NCBI GenBank assembly: GCA_009746045.1
Contig: RPFO01002096.1
Location: 62,501 to 126,500, forward strand
Direction of reading: 5' to 3'
Source: Mesostigma viride
Taxonomy: Eukaryota > Streptophyta > Mesostigmatophyceae > Mesostigmatales > Mesostigmataceae
DNA length: 64,000 bases
The notes beneath the pieces were generated by a model that made no database searches, was not told the DNA's origin, and saw only the letters and a list, made by a program, of their open reading frames with translations. Shown here piece by piece: positions 21,303-31,609 of the stretch. Position 1 is the stretch's first letter, and the number at the start of each line of letters is the position of its first letter. The position numbers and the translations under genes were made by a program.

Positions 21303-23799
21303 AGTTGCAATCTGTTGCTTGACCGAAATGCGTGTATAAACTGGTGCATGCATAATGGAATGTAAATCTGTGAAACAATACTCACAATTGCTGCACACAG
21401 CTTGTGTACATGACCATGGTGGCAGTATAGCCAAGCTGATGCATTATAACTAGTGGTCGCGCTGACTGTTGAGCACTGACTGTCGGTCAGGCTGTTGAAG
21501 TCGTGCCAAGGATTGATGAGATAAAACACCCCTTCAGCGGGCAGACGAATACGGCAATATTCCCTGCTAATGGATATTTGTAAATGGTTCTAGAAGCGTC
21601 TAGAAGCATTGTGCAACGCTGGCGTAACGCTAGTTCAGTGTGCCTCTTGGAAATCGCTAATGCACATGAATCGGATTTCTTTGAAAAGAGTTTCTCGAAG
21701 TGAGGCGGGGAATAAGGCCGCTCACGGGAGCCGCCTGGATGGTCGGCTGAACCGGGCGGGTTTGGCAGATGTAACCGGATTTGGCTAATGGCTGGCGACC
21801 TGGAATTGTTAGTAGGGGCAGTGGCCCTATTGTGCTACAATCTCGAAACAATCTTATGCTTAAAGTTTGACAGGGCCGGGTTTGTTGAACCGGTTTGTTG
21901 AATGATAATTAGAACCTTTCGGAAAGGGTATTTGATTGGTTGTTGTTTTTGTGGTACGGTAGGTGTCGCTACATTCTCAGGTTGGCGTGTTAAGTTAAGC
22001 TCGGTTGCTGATGTCAGCCCCGTGCTAGGGCAGTTTGACTACTTTGGCGGCGTAGTGACATTGTTGTGGTCTTTTTTCTTGTAAACGTTGGCTGAGCGCC
22101 GACGGCTGAGGCTATGGCGGTACAAGAAGTGCCTCACCAGCCTTGCGCTCAGCATGGGTGCGGGGCTAAAATTTGTTAACCAAATTTCCGGCATCCATGA
22201 TCCCTGGCTGCTTAAGGCGGTTGGGATTCATGGCTGCCACTGGCCCGGAATTAATGTCCGGGTGATCGGGGTTTAAATGCGAAGCGGGGGCTGATGCATT
22301 ATTTAATGGCTGGTTTGTTTGAAAGAAACGGCCAGCTGGCCGGGTTGGGCAAGGGCTAGCTTGCTTGATGGTTCCGTACCTGGGGATGCTTGCGCCTCGG
22401 GTTGGGCTGTCGGCAGGCTGGCCTGCCTTTGAGTTGTCTCGTACCTGGAAATGCTTGCATTCCGGGTTGGGCTTGGCTTGAGGGCCGCCGCGGCTCGGGG
22501 GGGTAAAAAATTTAAGTCACCGTTGTGGGACACGGAGCCTCGGCGCAGGAGGCAAGGGCTGAAAACCAACTTGATTTCGTAATCAGTGGTATTTCCACTT
22601 TTTTGTACGGAAGGAGTGTTTATGTGCTCGGCACTAGGTTGGTTGCTCTTCAAAAAAGTTGTAAACTGGGCGTCGGCTGGAATCAGCGGCGCCAGTCAGC
22701 AGCTTTTGCTTTGACTTTGTGTTCCGCGACAGCACCCCTTAGCGGACCAGAGAAGAGGTCGGCAACGAGGTCAGCGGGGGCCCCCGAGTGGGGTCAAAAA
22801 TGCGAGCTGTGTCGATCGACAGTGCATGAATTTTTGTGCATTCACAGTCGCTGGGAATTAAATCTGTTTTCTGGCAACGGAGAGCGCCCATCGCGACAGG
22901 ACAGCTTTTGACGGGAAAGGAAATGGTGCTTCTTTAGCGGACCGGAGGGCCAGGAAGGGGAGGTTGGGTAATCGCGAGCCATGCCTAAGGAGTTCTTAAT
23001 AGCGGTTCTGTAACCGCTACCTGTCTGTATGCATCTACTTATTGTTTTAACAAAGATGCTGGTGACTATGGTGAGCAAACGGGTGTATGAATCGGATTTC
23101 TTTGAAAAGAGTTTCTCGAAGTGAGGCGGGGAATAAGGCCGCTCACGGGAGCCGCCTGGATGGTCGGCTGAACCGGGCGGGTTTGGCAGATGTAACCGGA
23201 TTTGGCTAATGGCTGGCGACCTGGAATTGTTAGTAGGGGCAGTGGCCCTATTGTGCTACAATCTCGAAACAATCTTATGCTTAAAGTTTGACAGGGCCGG
23301 GTTTGTTGAACCGGTTTGTTGAATGATAATTAGAACCTTTCGGAAAGGGTATTTGATTGGTTGTTGTTTTTGTGGTACGGTAGGTGTCGCTACATTCTCA
23401 GGTTGGCGTGTTAAGTTAAGCTCGGTTGCTGATGTCAGCCCCGTGCTAGGGCAGTTTGACTACTTTGGCGGCGTAGTGACATTGTTGTGGTCTTTTTTCT
23501 TGTCCCACCCACCCACCCTCTTTGGTGGCCTGGTCTGCGCGGGTAATCGCGAGCCATGCCTAAGGAGTTCTTAATAGCGGTTCTGTAACCGCTACCTGTC
23601 TGTATGCATCTACTTATTGTTTTAACAAAGATGCTGGTGACTATGGTGAGCAAACGGGTGTATGAAATGTGATTGGTGCAATGACGATAAGGCCTATCGC
23701 AATCTTGGGGTTGCACACATGACTTGTAACCATATAAATTGATAATAAACCCAGGCACCTAGTGCCGCATTCTTGCAAGCATCATTCTCAATCTCAACT
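21303..23799 (+). repeat. 3' LTR, split by a nested insertion
   Basis: 21303-21670 and 23667-23799 match the two parts of the 5' LTR. The intervening 2.0 kb is a foreign tandem insertion bounded by ATGAA. Confidence 0.9.
21671..23661. mobile_element. two tandem units of one element separated and flanked by ATGAA
   Basis: Unit 1 (21671-23086, 1,416 bp) and unit 2 (23092-23661, 570 bp) begin with the same TCGGATTTCTTTGAAAAGAG and end with GAGCAAACGGGTGT. Unit 2 is unit 1 with about 0.89 kb of middle sequence missing. ATGAA occurs once in the empty LTR but here appears before, between and after the units (21666-21670, 23087-23091, 23662-23666). No inverted ends, poly-A tail or protein-coding frame is visible. 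The arrangement suggests site-specific insertion, possibly by a tyrosine-recombinase (Crypton- or DIRS-like) route, or an LTR-like pair; the class is not settled. Confidence 0.7.
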
Positions 23800-23898
23800 C
23801 CTGGGCCCACTTGGCCTTGTCCATCATCTTCTTCCAAATCACGGAGAGGCCTATAGCCCCCCCGCCTATAGCTAGCTATAGGCGCGCCTAAGCTTAGT

Positions 23899-24186
23899 CC
23901 TTGTACAGCCATGCTACGTCCTGGCTATGACCAGATTCCTTGTTATGCCATGCTCACACGCTCCCTTGTTATGCCATGCTCACATGGGTCTTATTGCACC
24001 CACAGATTGCCGGATCGTTAGCGTGTCCGTTTAGCTAGCGCGCCCGAATGCAGCTGTGGCATGCCTTAGGCATGAAGGAGACTGGGGGTCTCTGCCCTTT
24101 CTCCTGTTGTGCACACACAGGGATTAAAAGCACTTCGGTGCTCCGTGACTCTCCAACGGGAGCACGAGTTTAATTAATTAATTAAC
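23899..24186 (+). mobile_element. SINE-1 retroposon, copy 3
   Basis: A full-length copy of the 2453 family with GTACAGCCATGCTACGTCCT, an extra internal duplication of TGTTATGCCATGCTCACA, the 3' hairpin and a TTAATTAATTAATTAA tail. The tail directly abuts the 3' end of the reverse-strand LINE at 24190, so one of the two may have inserted into the other's tail. Confidence 0.8.
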
Positions 24187-24189
24187 TAT

Positions 24190-26830
24190 AGGCCCCCCAT
24201 GTCCTCTATACTAGCTGTTCTTTGAAGGTGCGGGCCTTGCGGCGTCTAACATCACGGGGCCCGGCCCACGTCAGGAGGTGCCGGCCAGGCTGAGCTGGTC
24301 GCAGTCCCGCGGGGGGGCCACGTGAGGTGTCTACCTGGTTGGTGCGAGCTAGGTGCCCTACAAGCTGCAGGCGTCGTTGCTTAATGGTGCTGGTGATATA
24401 GGGCATGCCCTGGTACAGGTCCTCATTGCGGACATGAGCAGCATATCCTACTCTGAAAATGGAACGCAGCATGCTGGTGACCGCGCCGTCCAGCTTGCGG
24501 GCCAGGTCGGCGGTGAGGGTCCACGTCTCGGCCCCATACGTGCATGAAGAACAGGAAGGACGAGGACCTTAACTGACAGGTCCTGTTTCTCGATCTTGCC
24601 AAGGGGCTTGCGCCACAGGGCCTGGCACTGGCGTAAAGCGCAGTGCCAGGCGAGGGAGATGCGATGGTCCACATCAACCTCGCAGCTGGGAAGCAGGCTG
24701 CCCAGCAGCTTGACGCGGTCCCGATACAGGACTCGAGAGCCGTCAAGGAGATAGAGGGGTGGCGGTCATGGGTGGGTGAGCCCAATCGCCAGGGCCTCTG
24801 TCTTCTTGCTGACCTCGAGCCCCACTGCACGGGCCTCGATAACCAGGCAGTCAAGCCATGTCTGCATGTGCCCAATGTCCCGTCGAAGAGGGTGGTGTCG
24901 TATGCGTAGATGATGTCCACCGGCGGCGAATCTCCGTTTCCGCTCCGCCATGCCAGAAGTGGTTGGCAACCTTTGCCCCTGGTTCCCTACCCACGATGCG
25001 GGCAAATCGCTTGCGCGCCTGAATCATTACGCATTCGACCACAATAATGAACAGGTACTAAGGGCGACAGCACGCAGCCCTGCCACACACCCTTCTGTAA
25101 AGGGCATGGTGGCGTGGTCCCGTAAGAAGTGCGCACCGAAGTGGTGGACCCCTCATACAGGTTGCGGATGACAGCAATAAGGGGGCGGGGGATCCGGAAC
25201 AGCTCGAGGATCGGTCCCATAGCGCAGGCCAGAAAACCGAATCGAAGGCTTTGATGAAGTCTACCAGCACAAGGTGCAAAGGGGACTCACCAGGCTGAAG
25301 GCGTTGCAGTTCCTCCACAAGTCGGCGAGTCGCGAAGAGCGCCTGTACTGTGTTGCGACCTGAACGGAAGCCGTGCTGAGTCTCGCTGAGGTGACCGTCC
25401 AGGGCTGTGCGCAGGCGGTTCAGGATGAGCCGCATAAGAAGCTTGAGGGGGGCACTTTGGATGCACACCCCTCTGTAGTTGCCGGGGTCGGCTAGCGACC
25501 CCTTGTTCTTGAACAGCATCGTGCGAAAACTGTGTTGCCAGGCCGCTGGAGGCGGTTGCGACGACAGAAGAAAGGCGGTTGCACATATCCCGGAAGCTCA
25601 GCATAACACCGGTGTCCTAAAATTCGGCTGCACGTTTCACAACTGCGGCAGGAATCTCGTCGGAGCCGGTGGCTGCGTCATAACGCAGACGCTGGACCGC
25701 CTCCGTGACCTCGCAAGAGGTGAAAGGAGGCATGTCTGACGGGTCGCCAAGTGGGCCGATCAGCGGGGGGACTAGGTAGTCCGCCGCTGCATGACCTGGG
25801 CGGGGCCGGGGGCCCAGCGGGGCCGGCCAGGGCAGCCGGGAGGGCGGCGGCGGCTGGGAGCAGGGGGGGGGGCGGCGCAGCTGTCCCCACGACCTCGGCC
25901 GTGGCCGCGGCCCACTGGTACGAAGCCGCTTGGCTGGGGCGCCAGGAACGATCGTGGCGGTCAGGGGCCGGCCGGGCCGAGGCCGTCCGGGTGCCCGAGG
26001 CGCTTGTACCAGAACCAGGCCCCCTTGCCGTCGTGCTTCTGCTGCATGGCAGCTGCACAGGTCCTTGACCATCTGCTGAGCGTCTGCCTTCTCAGCCTGC
26101 TCGTAGGCAACCCGCAAAGCCGCTTGCAGCCCAGGTTTGCGGCGGTCGGGTCCCTGTTGCGGCGGAGCATCTGCCGAGCGGCGACCACTGTCAGTGCGTG
26201 GCGGTGGACAGCAAGCTGTCGGCGCGGAGGCAAGGAGGTGAGGGTGCGGGCAGCCAGACTGTACTTGGCAGCGATACCGCGGAGGATCACTGAAATATCA
26301 CCCGGCGGCGGAATGGCGTGTAACTGCTGGCGCGGCTGCCCCTGGCGTCGAAGACTGCCAGAAAGTCGTCCCGGTGCGACATAGCGGCCTGCTCTTCTGC
26401 TGACATCTTGTCGGCATCCTTCAGCACAATCCGGAGCACCTTGAGATCTGGCTGAGGCGCCAGCTGTCGCGACGGTTTCACCCCAGGAAACCGCAATCTG
26501 ATGCGAGCGAGCACGAGACGGTGATCAGATTCCACCGTGCTGACAGAATCTTGCAGCACGCGAGCATCAACAACTGAGCGGCGCTGAGCCCGGCGTACGC
26601 AGATATAGTCAAGGCACACCACCCGATCCGACGGCCCAAAAAAGGTGGCAAGCTGCTCAGCGGGGCGTGCGAAAGCAGAAGCATTGCATGCAACCATCGC
26701 AGATTCTGCCAGCAGATTCGCAAATAAAGCCGTGTTACCGGTGGCTGTCGTTTTGGTTGGGGAGTACTGAGCACCCCCAGTGCCAACTGGCGGCGTGGCG
26801 TTGGCGTCGAGCAGCATAACCAGGAAGTGC
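24190..26830 (-). pseudogene. decayed LINE with APE endonuclease and reverse transcriptase
   Basis: On the reverse strand, an AP-endonuclease-like C-terminal segment lies at 26287-26817 (DANATPPVG, VCLDYICV and the catalytic SDHRLVLARI). A degraded linker at 25620-26290 is followed by RT (GNYRGVCIQS, QHGFRSGRNT, LVDFIKAFDS at 25230-25500), and the thumb/C-terminus extends to 24206 (QRRLQLVGHLART). At least six frame changes break it. The RT is close to that at 16756-18113 (compare VDFIKAFDSV). The endonuclease-RT order identifies an APE-type non-LTR element. Long frames on the opposite strand at 25751-26384 are shadows of its GC-rich linker. Confidence 0.8.
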
Positions 26831-26934
26831 CGAGCTGGGATAGGCGATTATGGAGTCCCGGATTAACCGCAAACCACTCTTTGGGAGTGATATTAACGAA
26901 GCAGCCGCGGATATGGCACTGCTACGGCTCACTG

Positions 26935-27125
26935 TGATTTTCTGATTTGGCACGCCGCAAAGGTGAAAACCAATTGCGTTCAGTGCCGGTCCGCGGAAAA
27001 CGCGGAAAAACGCGATCTGCAAATGAATCCGACCGGAATCGAACTGGGGACCTCTCGCACCAACTTTCGCTGACTATAGGACGGACGTCTCCGGATCCTA
27101 GGGCATCGCCAACTTACACCTACAG
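26935..27125 (-). mobile_element. tRNA-like SINE (SINE-3), copy 1
   Basis: The reverse strand reads CAGTTCGATTCCGGTCGGATT, an exact RNA polymerase III B-box-like core (GTTCGATTCC), preceded by a CCTATAGTCAGCG stretch that could be a degenerate D-arm/A box. The same sequence occurs forward at 60590-60770, and a diverged relative is at about 35000-35180. It is not a functional tRNA: the fold is too short and lacks a clear anticodon arm. It lies just upstream of the 5' end of the decayed LINE. Confidence 0.6.
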
Positions 27126-27147
27126 TCATCCGCAAAAGTTATCCTTT

Positions 27148-27668
27148 CCGGGGAGTGATGCAAGCGTTTCGGATTTGGTACTAGATAAATCATTCGAGAT
27201 CTGTGTGTGTAGGAGTACTACACACGTGTCTGCACTGTGATTAATTGAATGGATTAATCTACTCAATATGCACTCGGAAAGAGCATCCAGAGCAATTGGG
27301 AAGTGTTCCAGGTTTAGACAGGCGACATCGCACGCTCCTTCTGGCCTGCGCTGTTTGTCTCCTTGACATCGCACGCTTTATTCCAAACCAATAGGACGAG
27401 ACTCTCGTCCTCGGACCAATTTCACCTAGCCAGCAAGCTGGAAAGGTGGCGCCGACATGGCGCCGACCTTCCAGAAGCTACGAACCTACAGATACAAGAT
27501 TCTGTATGACTAGACGGGCCTATTCGGCCCTTAGGAGATCTTGTAGCGTACACTAGGCCCCAAAATAATTAGTCCAATCATACAAAGTCTCGCGTGCAGA
27601 CACGTGTGTAGTACTCCTACACACAGATCTCGAGTGATTTATCTAGTACCAAATCCGAAAGGCTTGCA
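27148..27668. repeat. fold-back (inverted repeat) element
   Basis: The sequence GCAAGCGTTTCGGATTTGGT...GTGTAGGAGTACTACACACG at 27150-27235 is repeated in inverse at 27592-27666, giving arms of about 75-85 bp around a 355-bp loop. The arms themselves contain TAGGAGTACTACACAC palindromic elements. A related fragment in opposite orientation occurs at 58350-58412. No coding frame is present; it is probably a MITE-like or fold-back element. Confidence 0.7.
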
Positions 27669-27672
27669 TTAA

Positions 27673-29579
27673 GGGGACTCGCACGTCCAAAAGCCTGAAA
27701 AACAGACTTTAGTGAGTATCAGTTCCAATGCACATGGGAACCATCTACTGATGATTGGGTACCATAAATATGATGTTTGGACATTCATACCACCACTTGT
27801 TGGGGGTACTACCCCCAACCACGCACCGGTGGCGAGCTAAAAATAGAAAAAGACGCTATTTATGAGATATTTTGCCCAAGACAAACCACTTGTCTAAATG
27901 ACCTGCCGATACATTTCTGCAAAGTTCCCCCACTTTTTTAAAAGCTGGGCTATTTACATGGCCAAAATGGTCACATTTGTTTGAGTTATTAATTTTCCCA
28001 CAAAATGGGTACTTTTTTTAGCAAAAAAAAATAAATCAAATCATTAACACATCAGATTGGGTCATCCATACATTTTAAATTCCACTGAGTGGGGGGAAAC
28101 ACACTGCCAAAATTTGAGCTCATTCTGACAAGCGTAGCTCAAGTTATTGATTTTCCTGTGATGCCACCTGGGTAGACGCTAAAAGAGAATTGAGCTAGTG
28201 CTGAGCCAAAATGACATCTGTTTTGCTACCCTAGACACCCAAAAACATGCCCACTTTGATCACGGAGTGTGAGGAGGATGTCCGGAGCGTCATACGCCCC
28301 ACCCCTCCATCGGCACAGCCAGCCTTGTGAGTCTACCCTTATCAACAAGGCTGGTAGGACGACACGCCTGAGCAGCATATGTCATGCCTATCTCAGGCTA
28401 ATAATGTGCGATTTTGTGCCAACAACCAAGTTGTTCCACCCAACAACACATTAAAAACCCTGTTCCAAAATGCCCAACAAGCCGGACATGTGGAGGACCA
28501 CACATGCAGTATATAAAGAGAAAATAAGCTGACTTTTTATCCAGCCAACCTGTGGCTAGCTGCTCTGGTTAGCATGACAAAGGCTATCATTTACTCAGTG
28601 GGAAAGGTGAAGAGACCATTGGAACAACCTACCTGACGCATGTGCCACCAAAGCATTGTGTCCCGCAAAATGCACACTGCCTCCTTTCTAACAAGGACGA
28701 GCCACTTTCTTTAGGAGACAGGTGCCAGCTCGTCAGTGTCTGGGGAAAATGATGCCGCTGCTTAGGAAGACCGCGTGAATTTCCTCGAACACAACTGTCT
28801 ATAAAGCAAAAGAAATTTCAGAGAAGCATGTAAATAAAAGCATTACACCTTCCCGACAGGTTGCGGGCCACGCGCTGCAGCAAGCCAGCCACGTCACAGA
28901 CGAACTTGCTAAAAAACATCCAGGAATCTAGCGATGCAGCGCCAGGACCCGCAAGTTCATGGCTGCATCTGGCCGGAAAGAAGGCAAAAAGCTTACGCTC
29001 AACGAGCTAAGAAAGCAGGAAAGCGCTATCTTAGGACGTTTAATACAAGAACGTACCATAACGGGCATTTATTCGTGCCCAGGCGCACAAGAAAGGCCAC
29101 CCTTTCATGGAGAGGTCGGGCGCGCATCGCGCAGGCCTAATGTTATCTTACCGCAAAATGACGGGAAAGGTAAGGATAGCAGCGGGAATTTTTACGGCTT
29201 TAGAAACATCATTAAACTAGCTTCCATTAGGACCATCAAAACTGGCAACAATCGACAATCACACCTGCAGGCATCCATTATACTTTATTCATCCCGACAG
29301 AAATTCAGGCCGGACCCCCCCTGCCGATGGTAAAGAAAAAAAGCCCACGACATTATAGATCGCAACCATCCCACCATAAAGTAGAATCAGTAACTAATTT
29401 TCTCCAACAATCGAGCATTTTTTCTGCTTTCCGCGAGCCAGATTTGTCACGTTTCGTCTAAAAGCAGTCGCCATGGCCACTTCCGCAAGGGGTGCGCGCA
29501 CCGTGCACCCACTTTTCACGGTACGGAGGGTACCGCGGAATTTTTTTGGCGCGGAAAAAATTCGCCGCGCCGAGTCCCC
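27673..29579. mobile_element. TTAA-flanked DNA transposon, GGGG-ended family, copy B
   Basis: 1,907 bp flanked by TTAA (27669-27672 and 29580-29583) with inverted ends GGGGACTCG / CGAGTCCCC. It shares CACTTGTTGGGGGTACTACC, AATAGAAAAAGACGCTA, a GGAATCTAGCGATGCA segment and the GGTACCGCGGAATTTTTTTGGCGCGG right end with copy A. It has no transposase. Its right TTAA is part of the TTAATTAATTAATTA run at which the Polinton-like element begins, so the two elements abut. Confidence 0.8.
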
Positions 29580-30412
29580 TTAATTAATTAATTATCTTCC
29601 ATCATCATTCCGTCATCATTCCGTCATCGCGACTAGCAAATGTGCACCACCCTTATGCTGGCATCTGCCACCCCTATAGTGACCCTATAGTGACCGCGGC
29701 CTAGGATGGGGTCTCACCCTAGCTAAAACCTAAACCCTGAACCCAAACCCGTCTCCAGACTTTCCTTGACCCCATGGCCTATGAGGGGCACTGCTCACCA
29801 GGTTGTGACATTTAGGCTGGCATCTGTCACCACCCCGGCAGTTGTGATGGGTTGTTGGGGGTGTGAGAGTGATGGCGAAAAATTGCACGTACTTACTCTT
29901 AAGATTAAGAACGCCCAATTTTTCGCCACCCTGCCACCCCTTGGCGCGGGTCATAGGAGGTGTTTGTCAAGGTGTGAGAGTGATGGCGAAAAATTGCACG
30001 TACTTACTCTTAAGATTAAGAACGCCCAATTTTTCGCCACCCTGCCACCCCTTGTCGCGGGTCATAGGAGGTGTTTGTCAAGGTGTGAGAGTGATGGCGA
30101 AAAATTGCACGTACTTACTCTTAAGATTAAGAACGCCCAATTTTTCGCCACCCTGCCGTGCCCCTTGTCGCGGGTCATAGGAGGTGTTTGTCAAGGTGTG
30201 AGAGTGATGGCGAAAAATTGCACGTACTTACTCTTAAGATTAAGAACGCCCAATTTTTCGCCACCTTCCCCCACTGGCCGGCGCTGAGGTGGCGTGGGTT
30301 GTTGGATGTGGCGAAAAATTGCACGTACTTACTCTATATATAAAGAACGCCCAATTTTTCGCCATGTCCTCGCATGGTGAGGGAGGCGGCGAGGGCCGCG
30401 CGGCGGGGTGTG
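29580..30412. repeat. left terminal inverted repeat of the PLV
   Basis: It matches 57157-57987 in inverse. The outer part has TCTTCCATCATCATTCCG, a degenerate telomere-like CCTAAACCCTGAACCC stretch (about 29728-29748), and then five hairpin units in tandem. The inner border is GCGGGGTGTG at 30412. Confidence 0.95.
29871..30365. repeat. five tandem hairpin units inside the left TIR
   Basis: Each unit has arms TGGCGAAAAATTG and CAATTTTTCGCCA around a loop of about 30 nt (ACGTACTTACTCTTAAGATTAAGAACG; the fifth has CTCTATATATAAAG). Units start near 29871, 29982, 30093, 30206 and 30308. Spacers contain GGGTCATAGGAGGTGTTTG. Iterated inverted arms near the ends of a linear element suggest binding sites for a replication or terminal protein, but that is inference. 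Confidence 0.9.
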
Positions 30413-30684
30413 CAAAGAGATTACTCTGTGTAACCTCTAGAAACTCAGACGACCTATGCAAGAATCCCATACGACCTGCGTTGATGCATGAGAGGTTTAC
30501 TCTGGATTAAAAACCCGTAGTTAGAACTGCAATTCGAGACGAATGAAAATTGTTTTTCAGCATATATTGACGCGTTGTATACTGCATAAACGAATTCATT
30601 AAAATTTATATCACGATTACATTCGTTATCAGCTCAACAAGAGCGAAATGGCAAGCTCGTTGCCGTCGTCAACAAGACGACAAT

Positions 30685-31260
30685 CTACTCCTTGTCCTTG
30701 GAGTTTCCAGTCTGGCTCTTCACAACGTTCGAGCCGGTCTTCCTCTTGTCGTTAAGGCCGCGGGAGCTTGACACTTCCTCGCGGCTCCTCTTCCTGCCAT
30801 GGGAAGTGGCGGTCTTTGCGTCCTCGAAACCCTTCTTTGCCTCCTCCCATGCCTTGTAGAGCGCAATGGGGGAAATGCCCGGCTGGCGCTTGGACTTTGA
30901 GAAGCCATCGACGAATTCGTCGACCATCTTAACGCATCCGTCGGCTTGGTCGAGGCGAATCCACTCACATCGGTCCTCGACCTTCCTCGGCCTTGCCGCG
31001 TTCCTCTCGTAGACCCACTCGACGCAAATTTTGGGCGTCTTGCGGTCGACATCGTCATATCCGGCGTCGTGAATCTTGAGAACCTCGCAGGTAGGTCCGG
31101 TGCCTCCAACAGCACCGGGTGCCCCGGACAAAAGGGAGACCTGATGCGTCAGGTAGGAGAGCTGGTCCGATATCTTTGTCTGGCCGTCCTCGAGACTATC
31201 GAGGTATTTTCCAAGCGTGGCCAACGCCTTCTCGCAGGGCCCTGCGTGTCGGGAAGCCAT
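30685..31260 (-). CDS. PLV protein of unknown function, 191 aa
   Basis: ATG at 31260 (MASRHAGPCEKALATLGKYL) to a stop at 30685. The N-terminus looks helical with heptad-like spacing (LEDGQTKISDQLSYL), the middle is mixed and the C-terminus is highly basic and polar (GRKRSREEV, NDKRKTG, NSKDKE). There is no recognised domain. It is the first gene inside the left TIR and reads outward like the structural genes. The basic tail could bind nucleic acid or act as a localisation signal; this is a guess. The frame looks whole. Confidence 0.6.
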   Translation of the reverse strand: MASRHAGPCEKALATLGKYLDSLEDGQTKISDQLSYLTHQVSLLSGAPGAVGGTGPTCEVLKIHDAGYDDVDRKTPKICVEWVYERNAARPRKVEDRCEWIRLDQADGCVKMVDEFVDGFSKSKRQPGISPIALYKAWEEAKKGFEDAKTATSHGRKRSREEVSSSRGLNDKRKTGSNVVKSQTGNSKDKE

Positions 31261-31609
31261 GGCTACCGGCAGAGGGCTTGCAACGTGAGATGCGTGACTT
31301 GTACGTGATTTTGCCTATTTGTGCACCGTGTGCAAAGGTCCGTTACGTCTGCTGGCACGGCCTGGACAGGGCGCGAAGGTGGCGAGACTTGCACAAGTGT
31401 CGAACTTGGCTAAAATTTGCAGTGATGCAAATCCAGAGTGGCCTCTACCACGTGGCGAGTTCTGGGACGTGAATTCAGGTAAACGGACTCGTAAGCTCGC
31501 GCGTACTCGGGGTCGTTTCTCATACGCCTGAACGAATTCTCCAGGGTGTCCACCAGTGTGAATTTTCCAAGGCATCCACCCATACATATTGTCGTATAAT
31601 GCACAGAAA

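Larger units (their letters stand above)
12682..23799 (+). mobile_element. LTR retrotransposon (Copia-like RT/RNase H end), with nested insertions
   Basis: The element is bounded by LTRs whose outer ends are AGTTG and CAACT and by a 5-bp duplication CCTGG at 12677-12681 and 23800-23804. Parts in order are 5' LTR, gag with two CCHC knuckles, an integrase region, an aspartic-protease-like stretch, RT, RNase H, a polypurine tract and 3' LTR. The nested insertions are a 3.4-kb TTAA element (16505-19873) in pol and a two-unit insertion (21671-23661) in the 3' LTR. Without these it would be about 5.75 kb. The alignable LTR sequence shows no difference by eye, so the insertion is recent. The coding part is broken by the nested element and perhaps one or two other breaks. 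Confidence 0.9.

Noticed and set aside
25751-26384. Pro/Gly/Arg-rich forward frames of 105-197 codons
   Set aside because: They are the opposite strand of the GC-rich linker of the reverse-strand LINE, which carries RT and endonuclease motifs.
29766-30343. A 173-codon repeat protein in the PLV TIR and its mirror at 57226-57801
   Set aside because: It follows the tandem hairpin unit, is open in several frames, and lies in the inverted repeat where non-coding cis elements are expected.
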